From Bifidobacterium breve (GTDB lineage: Bacteria > Actinomycetota > Actinomycetes > Nanopelagicales > Nanopelagicaceae): 64,000 bases of DNA. Position numbers and translations under genes: made by a program. Under the pieces are notes generated by a model. That model had not been told where the DNA came from. It did no database searches and saw nothing but the letters and a program-made list of their open reading frames with translations. Below, piece by piece: positions 1 through 8,113 of the stretch. The DNA lies in contig CAMCXX010000003.1 in the NCBI GenBank assembly GCA_945883755.1, positions 1-64,000 on the forward strand, read 5' to 3'. Each line of letters starts with the position of its first letter. Position 1 is the first letter of the stretch.

Positions 1-188
1 CTATCAAAGGCTGTGGCGCGACGACGGGGTGTGGTGCGAACAGCGGTTGATTTGCCCTTAGCTATTGCTGCAAGCTGAGCAACTGCCTCAATCTCATCAA
101 CATTTTCACGTGCTGATGGAACCGCACTTAAGGTTGCGGTGTTTCGAAACAACTCATCTGCTCCAGGCAGACTTACGCGACGGCTCAT
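1..188 (-). CDS. Conserved hypothetical protein, N-terminal part (runs off window start)
   Basis: The window holds only the first 62 codons; the rest lies before position 1. The protein begins MSRRVSLPGADELFR and continues into a charged, low-complexity stretch with TTPRRR near the window edge. The ATG overlaps the stop of the upstream ParA-like gene by 4 nt (ATGA), so the two are almost certainly co-translated. I recall proteins starting with SLPGADELFR next to this ParA-like gene in other actinobacteria, without a known function. No domain can be named from this fragment. A role with the ParA-like ATPase is suggested only by the coupling. Confidence 0.7.
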   Translation of the reverse strand, partial: MSRRVSLPGADELFRNTATLSAVPSARENVDEIEAVAQLAAIAKGKSTAVRTTPRRRATAFD

Positions 189-1126
189 TTGGATCCTCCA
201 CGGGTAATTAACTCTCGGGCTAAGCGACGATAGGCCGCTGAACCTGTACTGCTGCTTGCATAAACTGTGACCGGTTGTCCAGCGACATTTGATTCAGAAA
301 AACGCACGGTACGTGAAATAATGGTGTCAAATATTTCATTTGGGAACTCTTTATCAATTAGCTCTAGCACCTCGCGTGAGTGACCAGTCTTCTTCTCGAA
401 CATGGTTGCCAAAATTCCGTAGATCGCAAGCTCTGGATTTGTATTCTCTTGAATCTTTTGAATGGTTTTCTTTACCAGAGATAAGCCAAGTACTGCAAAG
501 TACTCGCACTCCATAGGGATAATTACGCCATTTGATGCGGTTAATGCATTGACCGTCAAAGTACCTAGCGATGGTGAGCAATCAATTAAAACAACATCAT
601 ACCTATCTAAAACCGGTGCCAATAATTTACGTAATTTGTGCTCCTTTGCGATCTCAGATACAAAGGCAGCTTCAGCTGCAGCTAAATCCTCATGACCTCT
701 TATGAAATCCAGCCCCGGCACTGATGATTTTAAAATGAAATCTTCAAGCCTTGCTTCATTATCATTTAATAGGTACCAAATTGATCCATACTGCTCACGT
801 AGAGCTGCACCTTTGATTCCTAACCCAGTAGTCATGGAGGCTTGAGAATCAAAATCTATTAGCAACACTCGGCGACCCGTTTCAGCAAGAGCGGCCCCCA
901 GATTTATTGCGGTAGTGGTTTTGCCAACTCCACCCTTTTGATTTACAACTGAGATAACTCGAGCTGTGCCACCTTCAGTTATCTTTGGTGGTTCCGGAAA
1001 ATTTTTAATTTTTCGTCCAAGGACATCAGCTGTGGTAGCTAGCCCTTCCTCTCGAACCTTTGATTTATTGATACCCAAAGTCGATTTAACGTTTTGACGA
1101 GATGTCTGCGAAGCGTTTTTAGCCAT
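185..1126 (-). CDS. ParA-like ATPase (MinD/ParA family, possible PldP homologue)
   Basis: This 313-residue protein is a ParA/MinD-type P-loop ATPase. The deviant Walker A motif KGGVGKTT lies at residues 64-71, followed by the LIDFDSQ switch region around residue 90. An N-terminal extension of about 55 polar residues precedes the ATPase fold. No ParB gene is visible nearby, so it is not the usual chromosome-partition ParA of a parAB pair. Its place divergent to scpA matches the orphan ParA-like gene of Mycobacterium and the PldP division protein gene of Corynebacterium (recalled synteny). A role in division-site or chromosome positioning is therefore inferred. The start is supported by TAGGTT exactly 6 nt upstream of the ATG, a leaderless promoter. 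Confidence 0.92.
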   Translation of the reverse strand: MAKNASQTSRQNVKSTLGINKSKVREEGLATTADVLGRKIKNFPEPPKITEGGTARVISVVNQKGGVGKTTTAINLGAALAETGRRVLLIDFDSQASMTTGLGIKGAALREQYGSIWYLLNDNEARLEDFILKSSVPGLDFIRGHEDLAAAEAAFVSEIAKEHKLRKLLAPVLDRYDVVLIDCSPSLGTLTVNALTASNGVIIPMECEYFAVLGLSLVKKTIQKIQENTNPELAIYGILATMFEKKTGHSREVLELIDKEFPNEIFDTIISRTVRFSESNVAGQPVTVYASSSTGSAAYRRLARELITRGGSK

Positions 1127-1132
1127 GTGCGC

Positions 1133-1138
1133 AACCTA
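1133..1138 (-). promoter_or_regulatory. -10 box of the ParA-like gene (leaderless)
   Basis: On the minus strand TAGGTT is followed by 6 nt and then the ATG at 1126. This fits a leaderless promoter with transcription starting at or next to the start codon. It faces the scpA -10 box, 34 bp away on the other strand. Confidence 0.65.
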
Positions 1139-1172
1139 TGACGGCGTATGTGCAAAGGCAAGGATGTTGAAG

Positions 1173-1178
1173 TATCTT
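1173..1178 (+). promoter_or_regulatory. -10 box of scpA (leaderless)
   Basis: TATCTT is followed by 6 nt and the ATG at 1185. This spacing supports 1185 as the scpA start rather than the in-frame ATGs at 1125 or 1164. Confidence 0.65.
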
Positions 1179-1184
1179 TTGCGC

Positions 1185-2072
1185 ATGTCGCAGGAAAATT
1201 TACTTAAACCGGAGAGCCAATCTCCATCAATCACCGATGGTCGGGTAGCGGGATTCTCCGTTCATTTAAGTAACTTTGATGGTCCCTTTGACCTATTACT
1301 GCAGTTGATTTCCCGTCATAAGATGGATATCACTGAGGTCTCACTAGGGGCTGTTACCGATGAGTTCATTGCCTATATCCGTCAGCTGGAGAGTTCAGCG
1401 CAGGGCTGGGATCTCGACAAAACCACTGAATTTCTAGTGGTTGCGGCGACCCTGCTTGATCTAAAAGCTGCAAAACTGCTCCCATCAGGTGAGGTGGATG
1501 ATGAATCTGATCTAGCTCTGCTTGAGGCTAGGGATCTGCTCTTCGCAAGATTGTTGCAGTATCGAGCCTTCAAAGAGATCGCCGCAATCTTCCTAGATCG
1601 AATCGATCGCGAGGAGAAGAGCTTCCCGCGTACAGTTTCATTGGAGCCGCATTTCGCTGAGTTATTACCAGAGGTATTAATCGGTGTCGGGGCGCAGCGT
1701 TTCGCTGCGATCGCTAATCGGGTACTAACTCCAAAAACCGCCCCAACCTTTAAAATCGACCATCTTCACCGACCACTTGTTAGCGTGGCAGATGAGGCGG
1801 TCGGAGTTGTCGAACACCTGAGAAAGAGTGGAAGAGCGACCTTTAGAGCCTTGATAGAGGGGGCGCAATCCACATTGGTGATCATCGCTAGATTTTTAGC
1901 CTTGCTTGAACTCTATAAAGAGGGTGTTGTTAGGTTTGAACAGGTAGTCTCACTAGGCGAGCTTCAAATAACTTGGGTAGGTACCACTTCAGGTGAGGTT
2001 GCGGTTAGTGATGAGTTTGACCAACCTGTGGTGCCAATTGATGAGATAGAGAGTGAGACCGATAATGTCTGA
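1185..2072 (+). CDS. scpA: Segregation and condensation protein A
   Basis: ScpA is the kleisin subunit of the bacterial SMC-ScpAB condensin and bridges the SMC heads together with ScpB. The N-terminal signature FSVHLSNFDGPFDLLLQL is at about residues 20-37, and the length of 295 residues is slightly above the usual 250-280. The C-terminal winged-helix part (around residues 205-270) contacts the SMC head in this family. I chose the ATG at 1185 because a TATCTT box sits 6 nt upstream. Longer in-frame starts at 1125 and 1164 exist; the second has a weak AAAGG 5 nt upstream. scpB follows with an 8-nt overlap. The smc gene is not in the window. Confidence 0.93.
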   Translation: MSQENLLKPESQSPSITDGRVAGFSVHLSNFDGPFDLLLQLISRHKMDITEVSLGAVTDEFIAYIRQLESSAQGWDLDKTTEFLVVAATLLDLKAAKLLPSGEVDDESDLALLEARDLLFARLLQYRAFKEIAAIFLDRIDREEKSFPRTVSLEPHFAELLPEVLIGVGAQRFAAIANRVLTPKTAPTFKIDHLHRPLVSVADEAVGVVEHLRKSGRATFRALIEGAQSTLVIIARFLALLELYKEGVVRFEQVVSLGELQITWVGTTSGEVAVSDEFDQPVVPIDEIESETDNV

Positions 2073-2622
2073 AGTTGAACTTCACCGTTGCCTAGAGGCG
2101 ATTCTTATGGTGGTAGAAGAGCCGGTTTCTGAAGTAATTCTGGCTCAAATTATTGAACGGCCAACCGATGAGATTAAGCAAGGGCTTATCAATATGGCGC
2201 AGAAATATCAAAGCGAGGATCGTGGTTTTGAGTTACGACAGGTTTCAGGAGGTTGGCGTTTTTATAGCCACCCAGATATGGCCTCTTTGGTCGAGAGGTT
2301 TGTTTTGGATGGTCAACAAGCACGATTGACTCAAGCAGCCCTGGAAACCCTCTCTGTTATTGCATACAAACAGCCGGTTTCACGAGCTCGTGTATCCGCC
2401 ATCCGAGGAGTTAATGTTGAAGCGGTTATGAAGACCTTAGTGACCAGAGGATTGGTAGAGGAAGCAGGGATAGAGGGGGAGAGCGGGGCGGTTCTTTACC
2501 AAACAACCTCCTTTTTTCTCGAAAAATTGGGATTAAACTCCACCAGCGATCTGCCAGCACTTGCCCCATTTTTGCCAGATATTGATGGATTAGATGAACT
2601 GCTAGCAAATTTAACTGAGTAG
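2065..2622 (+). CDS. scpB: Segregation and condensation protein B
   Basis: ScpB is the winged-helix dimer that binds ScpA in the SMC condensin complex. This 185-residue protein starts MSEVELHRCLEAILMVVEEP and contains the family-typical ETLSVIAYKQPVSRARVSAIRG segment in two parts around residues 90-112, which belongs to the second winged helix. Length is normal (about 180-220). The ATG at 2065 overlaps the scpA stop by 8 nt, so translation is probably coupled. A GTG four codons upstream at 2053 is in frame but less likely. Stoichiometric co-expression with scpA is expected for the complex. Confidence 0.94.
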   Translation: MSEVELHRCLEAILMVVEEPVSEVILAQIIERPTDEIKQGLINMAQKYQSEDRGFELRQVSGGWRFYSHPDMASLVERFVLDGQQARLTQAALETLSVIAYKQPVSRARVSAIRGVNVEAVMKTLVTRGLVEEAGIEGESGAVLYQTTSFFLEKLGLNSTSDLPALAPFLPDIDGLDELLANLTE

Positions 2623-2634
2623 AGTTCGGTTTTA

Positions 2635-2662
2635 TTAAAGTTTTTATGGGGTTAAACTTTAA
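2635..2662. repeat. Perfect 9-bp inverted repeat over the rluB -10 box
   Basis: TTAAAGTTT (2635-2643) and its exact reverse complement AAACTTTAA (2654-2662) are separated by 10 nt. The right arm covers most of the predicted rluB -10 box and ends 2 nt before the GTG. There is no T-tract after it, so an operator fits better than a terminator. The cognate regulator is unknown. Confidence 0.55.
2653..2658 (+). promoter_or_regulatory. -10 box of rluB (leaderless)
   Basis: TAAACT is followed by 6 nt and the GTG at 2665, matching the leaderless spacing seen elsewhere in the window. It overlaps the right arm of an inverted repeat. Confidence 0.6.
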
Positions 2663-2664
2663 GG

Positions 2665-3399
2665 GTGGCACTCACTAGGTTAAATAAAATCATCGCCGAT
2701 GCTGGTATTGCCAGCCGTAGAGCGGCAGATCAATTAATTCTTGATGGTCGAGTCACCGTTGATGATCAGATCATAATTGAGCTTGGTGGTAAGTATGATC
2801 CGCAAATTAATAAGATTGCGGTGGATGGTGAGAGATTAAATGCCAAAAAGTCTAACTCTTATATAGCGTTCCATAAACCGGCAGGCATTATTTCCACCAT
2901 GTCAGACCCAGAGGGTCGAGCTAATCTTGGGGATTACTTTAAAGACAGGGGTGATCGCCTTTTCCATGTAGGCCGCTTAGATCGTGAATCTGAAGGGCTA
3001 ATTCTGCTAACAAATGATGGGGAGTTAGCCCATAGGGCTACCCACCCTTCTTATGGATTGGAGAAGCGTTACCTTGTTGAGATGGAGGGTGAGTATCTCA
3101 AATCAACCACCGATCAACTGCTCCAAGGGGTTCGGCTTGAGGATGGTTTGGCGAGAGCGCTGAAGGTACTTCTGATTCGATCTACCTCAAAAAACCATCA
3201 TTGGATTGAGATAACCATTCATGAAGGTCGCTATCACATAATTCGAAGATTGATCGAAGCATTAGGAATGAAGGTTCTCAGGTTGGTCAGAATTGATTTT
3301 GGACCAATCAATCTGGGAGATATGAAGGAAGGTCGTCACAGAACGCTAAATGAGGTAGAAGTACTAAATCTATTTACCCTTTTAAAGTTAAATAAATAA
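2665..3399 (+). CDS. rluB: 23S rRNA pseudouridine synthase, RluB/RsuA family
   Basis: The enzyme isomerises a uridine of rRNA to pseudouridine in the cytoplasm. An S4 RNA-binding domain occupies roughly residues 3-60 (RLNKIIADAGIASRRAAD). The pseudouridine synthase domain follows, with HVGRLDRESEGLILLTNDGE containing the catalytic aspartate near residue 107. The 244-residue length fits RluB/RsuA proteins. The scpA-scpB-rluB order is conserved in actinobacteria, where this gene is usually called rluB. RsuA or RluF specificity cannot be excluded from sequence alone. The start is GTG at 2665, supported by TAAACT 6 nt upstream. Confidence 0.9.
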   Translation: MALTRLNKIIADAGIASRRAADQLILDGRVTVDDQIIIELGGKYDPQINKIAVDGERLNAKKSNSYIAFHKPAGIISTMSDPEGRANLGDYFKDRGDRLFHVGRLDRESEGLILLTNDGELAHRATHPSYGLEKRYLVEMEGEYLKSTTDQLLQGVRLEDGLARALKVLLIRSTSKNHHWIEITIHEGRYHIIRRLIEALGMKVLRLVRIDFGPINLGDMKEGRHRTLNEVEVLNLFTLLKLNK

Positions 3400-3455
3400 A
3401 TAGACATACGTAAAACAGATATATAAATAAACCGTTTTTATATTACAAGCAAATA

Positions 3456-3548
3456 ATCGATAAATACCCTTTTTTATGCCTAGATTTATACCGATAAATG
3501 TATTTATCGATAATCTTGATTGACCCCCCATGACCTTTTATCGATAAA
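3456..3548. repeat. Symmetric array of four TTTATCGATAA-type palindromic sites
   Basis: The 245-bp gap 3400-3644 is AT-rich and holds four related sites. They are ATCGATAAATA (3456-3466), the two halves of the perfect palindrome CGATAAAT-GT-ATTTATCG (3492-3509), and the perfect 12-mer TTTATCGATAAA (3537-3548). The central CG dinucleotides are spaced 34, 16 and 34 bp, so the whole array is symmetric about 3500/3501. It lies 97 bp upstream of the aroH GTG and could bind a dimeric or oligomeric protein. TTATCGATA is close to a DnaA box but lacks its conserved CACA end. No coding sequence is credible in this gap. Confidence 0.7.
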
Positions 3549-3632
3549 TAGATCTGATTTAAATCGAGATACCAGTAAAGCGACACAACCACTTGTAACT
3601 TTATATCTAAACATGATTTCTCTCGCTCTCGC

Positions 3633-3638
3633 TACCAT
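3633..3638 (+). promoter_or_regulatory. -10 box of aroH (leaderless)
   Basis: TACCAT is followed by 6 nt and the GTG at 3645. The spacing supports the GTG as both transcription and translation start. Confidence 0.65.
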
Positions 3639-3644
3639 AGTGGG

Positions 3645-4007
3645 GTGAGAACTAGGGGCATAAGAGGGGCAACTCAGGTTGCTAGCAACTCCCAAGAAGA
3701 TATCACCAGCGGAGTACTTGAATTAGTGAAAAAAATGCTGATAGAGAACTCGGTGAACCATGAGGATCTCATCTCCGTAATCTTCACCGCCACTGTAGAC
3801 CTAACCGCTCAATTTCCAGCTGTTGCCGCCCGTGAAGCCGGGCTAGGCAATGTGCCTTTGCTGTGCAGCGTTGAAATAGATGTTCCAAACTCGCTAGCCA
3901 GGGTTGTTCGTGTGTTGATGCATGTCAACTCTGATAAAGGGTTGGCTGAGATCAAGCATATTTATCTGCATGGAGCGGTTGCGCTTCGGCGTGATATCGC
4001 CCAATGA
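3645..4007 (+). CDS. aroH: Chorismate mutase, AroH class
   Basis: This enzyme converts chorismate to prephenate, the branch step toward tyrosine and phenylalanine. The 120-residue protein begins MRTRGIRGAT, the typical start of the Bacillus-type AroH trimer, and keeps the CSVEIDVPNSLARVVRVLMH segment (about residues 76-95) that carries catalytic-site glutamate and arginine residues. It is not the helical AroQ-type mutase. tyrA follows 55 bp downstream, placing the two prephenate steps together. The GTG start matches family alignments and has a TACCAT box 6 nt upstream. Confidence 0.93.
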   Translation: MRTRGIRGATQVASNSQEDITSGVLELVKKMLIENSVNHEDLISVIFTATVDLTAQFPAVAAREAGLGNVPLLCSVEIDVPNSLARVVRVLMHVNSDKGLAEIKHIYLHGAVALRRDIAQ

Positions 4008-4062
4008 GCCTTAACCGCTCATTAATTACGGTTTCAGCCGCTGTTAAATTGCAGGATCAGGG

Positions 4063-5118
4063 ATGAAGATTCGAGTAATTGGTTCAGGCTTAATCGGCAC
4101 CTCAATCGCCTTAGCTTTAAAACAATCTGGCTGCTCGCTACAAATGGTGGATACCGATAAAAAAGCTGAGCAACTAGCCAATAAATTAGTTGATGGCGAG
4201 ATATTTGATTTAGTTGATCTGATTATTATCGCAGTAGATATTGCCAGTAATAAATCATTAATTGTTAGTGCGTTGAATGAGAATCCGCACTCGATAGTTA
4301 TCGATGTAGCGAGTGTTAAGTCTAATCTTCTACAAGAGGTTGCTAAGTTATCAGATAATGCGGCAAATTTTGTCTCCTCCCATCCGATGGCGGGTCGAGA
4401 GGTTGGGGGAGGACACTCAGCTCGATCAGATTTATTCAGAGGTAGAGCCTGGATCGGAATTGAGTCCGAGACAATCACTGGTAAAGCCAAGGAAGGGCTC
4501 GAATTTTTAGTAAAAAGTTGTGGGGCAACTTTGTACTGGTATTCGGCCCGCAATCATGATGAGATTGTTGCAAGAATCTCTCATCTTCCGCAATTAATCA
4601 GTAGTGCTTTAGGTTCAGTTGTTAATCAATCCAATGAAGCGGATTTAAATCTGGCCGGCCAAGGATTAAGAGATGTTTTGCGATTGGCGGGATCTGACGC
4701 AAATCTATGGTCGCAATTACTCATAGAGAATTCAGAACCGGTAATGGCGAATTTGCAATTAGTAATCAGTAAATTGCAGATGATTAAGGAGATGATTTCA
4801 AATGGAGATCGGAAGGAGTTGCAACAATTTTTAATTGATGGAAATAATGGTTTAAGAAAAATACCTGGTAAACATGGACTCGTTCAGCGTAATTACGCCT
4901 CTTTGTCTATAGTTATAAATGATGAAGCTGGTCAATTAGCAAAAATATTTAATGATTGCGCCAAAGCCGATGTAAATATTGAAGATCTCAGTATCGAGCA
5001 TTCTCCAGGTCAATTAACCGGTTTAATCACCCTGTCTGTTTCAGAAAAGGATGAAGTAAAATTATTTGATCATTTGTCATCATGTGGCTGGGATGTTTTC
5101 CAAGTAAAAAGTCGATAA
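4063..5118 (+). CDS. tyrA: Prephenate dehydrogenase with C-terminal ACT domain
   Basis: TyrA oxidatively decarboxylates prephenate to 4-hydroxyphenylpyruvate for tyrosine synthesis. A Rossmann nucleotide-binding motif [10 protein letters not shown] is at residues 7-16, and the catalytic-region motif SHPMAGRE is near residue 106. A C-terminal ACT domain (about residues 281-345, [18 protein letters not shown]) suggests feedback control by an amino acid, probably tyrosine. The length of 351 residues fits TyrA-ACT proteins. It probably shares the aroH transcript. Arogenate dehydrogenase activity is the main alternative; sequence alone does not separate the two here. Confidence 0.92.
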   Translation: MKIRVIGSGLIGTSIALALKQSGCSLQMVDTDKKAEQLANKLVDGEIFDLVDLIIIAVDIASNKSLIVSALNENPHSIVIDVASVKSNLLQEVAKLSDNAANFVSSHPMAGREVGGGHSARSDLFRGRAWIGIESETITGKAKEGLEFLVKSCGATLYWYSARNHDEIVARISHLPQLISSALGSVVNQSNEADLNLAGQGLRDVLRLAGSDANLWSQLLIENSEPVMANLQLVISKLQMIKEMISNGDRKELQQFLIDGNNGLRKIPGKHGLVQRNYASLSIVINDEAGQLAKIFNDCAKADVNIEDLSIEHSPGQLTGLITLSVSEKDEVKLFDHLSSCGWDVFQVKSR

Positions 5119-5153
5119 ACAAACTTAACCGCTTTGAATCACTGATTAATAGA

Positions 5154-5159
5154 TACAAT
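5154..5159 (+). promoter_or_regulatory. -10 box of cmk-der (leaderless)
   Basis: TACAAT is followed by 6 nt and the ATG at 5166. It supports this ATG over an in-frame start 28 codons upstream that would overlap tyrA. Confidence 0.65.
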
Positions 5160-5165
5160 TTAGCC

Positions 5166-7130
5166 ATGAACAGCTTGGTGCTCGCTATTGATGGTCCTAG
5201 TGGTTCTGGTAAATCATCAACCGCTAAAGCGCTAGCGATCAGGGCAAACTGGTCATATTTGGATACCGGAGCTCTTTATCGGGCGGTAACCTTCCTGGCT
5301 TTACGAGATTCAACAACATCTGAGGAAGAGCTTTTTGATCTGCTCAAAAGAAGTGAGATCCGATTTTCTTGTTCACCCAAAGATCCAAAGATCTATCTGG
5401 ATCAAGTTGATATAACAGATGAGATTAGATATCAGCGAATCAATGAGGCGGTGAGTATTTACAGTGCAATGCCATCAATTAGGCATTACCTGTTAGAGCT
5501 GCAACAAAATTACATAGAAACTGCCCCAGTTGGAATAGTGGTTGAAGGTCGGGATATTGGAACGGTTGTTGCACCAAACGCACCTTTAAAAATTTATCTA
5601 TACGCTGATATCGAAGAGAGGTCTATTCGCCGCGAGAGTGAGTTGATCGAAAGCATTTCCACTACCGATATATCTAAATCTCTCTCTAAGCGGGATGAGA
5701 TGGACTCCACTCGTCAATTATCCCCGTTAGCAAAAGCATCAGATGCGGCAGAGATTGATTCCACGAGATTGTCCCTTCAGGAGGTTGTGGATCAAATTTG
5801 GAAGTGGATGTTGCAGCGAAATTTATTGGGTTTACCAACAATTGCGGTAATTGGACGGCCAAATGTTGGTAAATCAACTCTAGTAAATCGAATGATTGGC
5901 AGACGCGAGGCGATTGTTGAAGATACTCCGGGCGTCACCCGTGATCGGGTTAAATATGAAGCTGAATGGAATGGTAGAAGTTTTTTTCTAGTGGACACAG
6001 GTGGGTGGGAGGTAAAACCGGAAGGTATTTCAGAGAAAATTACCGCTGGCGCAGAAGCTGCCATAGCTGAATCAGATTTAGTTATGTTTGTAATTGATGC
6101 ACAAATCGGCGCTCTTGATGAAGATCAATCACTAGTTAATTTACTGCGCAAAAGTAATAAGAAGGTAATTTTGGTGGCAAACAAGATAGATAATGCTGCG
6201 GATGAATCGGATGCGTACGCACTTTGGAATTTGGGTTTAGGTGAGCCGAGATTTGTTTCAGCATTACATGGTCGGGGCAGTGGCGATCTTCTTGATTTAT
6301 TGATTTCAGAGCTGCCGGAAGTTGGTTCGCAACCAGCAGATGATGGCTATCGAAGAGTTGCCCTTGTCGGTAGACCTAATGTTGGTAAGTCATCATTATT
6401 AAATGTCTTGGCTGGAGCACCTCGTGTGCTCGTAGATGATGCAGAGGGCACGACGCGGGATGCAGTAGATGAGTTAATTGATTTTGGTGGATCAACTTGG
6501 CGCTTTATCGACACTGCCGGTATCAGAAGAAGAGCTCATCAATCCAGTGGCACCGATTATTACGCCTCTCTACGAACGCAGATCGCATTAGAACGAGCAG
6601 AGGTTGCCTTAGTTATCCTGGATGCATCGCAAATTATGACGGAGCAGGATATTCGAATTGTTTCAATGGCTGAAGAGGTTGGGAAAGCTCTCGTGATCGT
6701 GATGAATAAATGGGATCTAGTAGATGAAGAGCGGCAAATAGTGTTGGAGCGGGAGATGGAGCGACAATTAGAACGATACCCATGGGCACAACGAGTTAAT
6801 TTGTCCGCCAAAACAGGTTGGCATCGTGATCGGTTAGCCCCCGCGCTTAGAACCGCATTAAGCAGTTGGGAAAAACGCATACCGACCTCGAAATTAAATG
6901 CATTTTTAGGAGAGTTAGTAGGTGCCAATCCACCCCCGGTTAGAAGTGGAAAGCAGCCAAAGATTAAATTTGCCACTCAGGCTGGCATCTGCCCACCCAA
7001 ATTCGTAGTATTTGCGACAGGTTTTCTAGAGGATGCTTATCGACGATTTATTGAACGTCGATTACGGGAAGAGTTTGGTTTCGCTGGTTCGCCAATTGAG
7101 GTTGCGGTCAAAATAAAGGAGCGGGATTGA
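5166..7130 (+). CDS. cmk-der: Bifunctional cytidylate kinase / ribosome-assembly GTPase Der
   Basis: One 654-residue protein joins two enzymes. Residues 1 to about 220 are cytidylate kinase (P-loop GPSGSGKSS near residues 8-16; GRDIGTVV near 132), phosphorylating CMP and dCMP. Residues from about 225 are Der/EngA, with two GTPase domains (GRPNVGKST near 230 and GRPNVGKSS near 402, each with DxxG and NKxD motifs) and a KH-like C-terminus, acting in 50S subunit assembly. The frame is open through the junction with no internal stop. Separate adjacent cmk and der genes are common in actinobacteria, and fused versions are known from some. The ATG at 5166 begins the kinase fold directly. pgsA is coupled downstream with a 1-nt overlap. 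Confidence 0.95.
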   Translation: MNSLVLAIDGPSGSGKSSTAKALAIRANWSYLDTGALYRAVTFLALRDSTTSEEELFDLLKRSEIRFSCSPKDPKIYLDQVDITDEIRYQRINEAVSIYSAMPSIRHYLLELQQNYIETAPVGIVVEGRDIGTVVAPNAPLKIYLYADIEERSIRRESELIESISTTDISKSLSKRDEMDSTRQLSPLAKASDAAEIDSTRLSLQEVVDQIWKWMLQRNLLGLPTIAVIGRPNVGKSTLVNRMIGRREAIVEDTPGVTRDRVKYEAEWNGRSFFLVDTGGWEVKPEGISEKITAGAEAAIAESDLVMFVIDAQIGALDEDQSLVNLLRKSNKKVILVANKIDNAADESDAYALWNLGLGEPRFVSALHGRGSGDLLDLLISELPEVGSQPADDGYRRVALVGRPNVGKSSLLNVLAGAPRVLVDDAEGTTRDAVDELIDFGGSTWRFIDTAGIRRRAHQSSGTDYYASLRTQIALERAEVALVILDASQIMTEQDIRIVSMAEEVGKALVIVMNKWDLVDEERQIVLEREMERQLERYPWAQRVNLSAKTGWHRDRLAPALRTALSSWEKRIPTSKLNAFLGELVGANPPPVRSGKQPKIKFATQAGICPPKFVVFATGFLEDAYRRFIERRLREEFGFAGSPIEVAVKIKERD

Positions 7131-7675
7131 TGCTCACCATACCAAATGCAATTACAGCCCTTCGAGCCCTTGGTGTTCCGGCTTTCCTATACTTTTTCTT
7201 GGTGGCGGATCAGCCGGTCATTAGCTTTTTCATCATTATGTTTGGTGGATTAACCGATTACTTTGATGGCAAGGTTGCTCGAGCGTTAAATCAAAGCTCA
7301 GATTTTGGAGCTAAATTTGATCCAACTGTTGATCGTTTGTACATATCAGCGATCGTGATAGCACTTGCGATTAAAGAGTATCTACCGTGGGCCTTGGTCA
7401 TCTCCTTGTTGCTTCGCGATCTAATTCTCCTGATTTTGGTGGTTATCCAACGGATAAGAAATCTGCCATACGCTGAAGTAACCTTTTTAGGAAAGGCAGC
7501 AACCTTTAACCTGTTATACGCCTTTCCTATCCTGCTATTGGATCAGGTAGCGGCGATTTCCCGCTTTACCAATCCGATCGGTTGGGCATTTGCTATATGG
7601 GGATTGGCCTTGTATTTTTACACAGGTTTTCAATACCTAATAACTGGTATTCAAGGTATGAGGAGAGTTTGCTAA
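7130..7675 (+). CDS. CDP-alcohol phosphatidyltransferase family protein (PgsA-like)
   Basis: This membrane enzyme transfers a phosphatidyl group from CDP-diacylglycerol to an alcohol. The complete CDP-alcohol signature is present around residues 44-70: DYFDG, then AR, G, D and D at the exact family spacing. Four to five hydrophobic segments surround it, and the 181-residue length is typical. The acceptor could be glycerol-3-phosphate (PgsA) or another polyol phosphate; sequence does not decide. The ATG at 7130 overlaps the der stop by 1 nt and has AAGGAG upstream. The TTG one codon earlier is unlikely. gcvH overlaps its stop by 1 nt. Confidence 0.88.
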   Translation: MLTIPNAITALRALGVPAFLYFFLVADQPVISFFIIMFGGLTDYFDGKVARALNQSSDFGAKFDPTVDRLYISAIVIALAIKEYLPWALVISLLLRDLILLILVVIQRIRNLPYAEVTFLGKAATFNLLYAFPILLLDQVAAISRFTNPIGWAFAIWGLALYFYTGFQYLITGIQGMRRVC

Positions 7676-8058
7676 TGAGTATCGCCCCAGATCATCTTTT
7701 TTATACCAAAGAGCATGAGTGGGTTGAAAATTTGGGAAGCAATCGCTACCGCATCGGTATTACTGATTACGCACAATCGGCGCTCGGAGATATTGTCTAT
7801 ATCCAGTTACCGAAAATGAACTCTGAGTTGACCGCTGGCGCAGTTTGCGGTGAGGTAGAGTCAACAAAATCAGTCTCTGAAATTTATGCTCCGATATCTG
7901 GCAAGGTTGTCGCTGTAAACCAATCTTTGGATAAAACTCCTGAAAGTATGAATCAGGATGCATATGGGGCAGGTTGGATTGCCGAAATTGAGGCAGGAGC
8001 AAATTTTGACCAAAGTGCCTTAATGAGTGCGGCCCAGTACCAAGAAATCACCGCTTGA
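7675..8058 (+). CDS. gcvH: Glycine cleavage system H protein
   Basis: GcvH is the lipoylated carrier that shuttles the aminomethyl group between the P, T and L proteins of the glycine cleavage system. The 127-residue protein has the HEWV motif near residue 14 and the lipoylation site GEVESTKSVSEIYAP, with the modified lysine at residue 65. An AGGAG site precedes the ATG, which overlaps the pgsA stop (TAATG). The P protein gene gcvP lies 2.4 kb downstream, separated by four regulatory or unknown genes. No gcvT is in the window. Confidence 0.96.
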   Translation: MSIAPDHLFYTKEHEWVENLGSNRYRIGITDYAQSALGDIVYIQLPKMNSELTAGAVCGEVESTKSVSEIYAPISGKVVAVNQSLDKTPESMNQDAYGAGWIAEIEAGANFDQSALMSAAQYQEITA

Positions 8059-8113
8059 CCGCTTTGATTTTGGGCAATAGTGTCAGCCTCTAGTTGAACC
8101 TGAAGGAGATTTT

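Noticed and set aside
3400-3644. Chromosome replication origin in the AT-rich gap
   Set aside because: There are no true TTATCCACA boxes and no dnaA, dnaN or gyrase genes nearby; the sites are palindromic and better explained as protein-binding dyads.
6560-6976. A 138-codon open frame opposite der
   Set aside because: It lies entirely within conserved Der coding sequence and shows no protein-family features.
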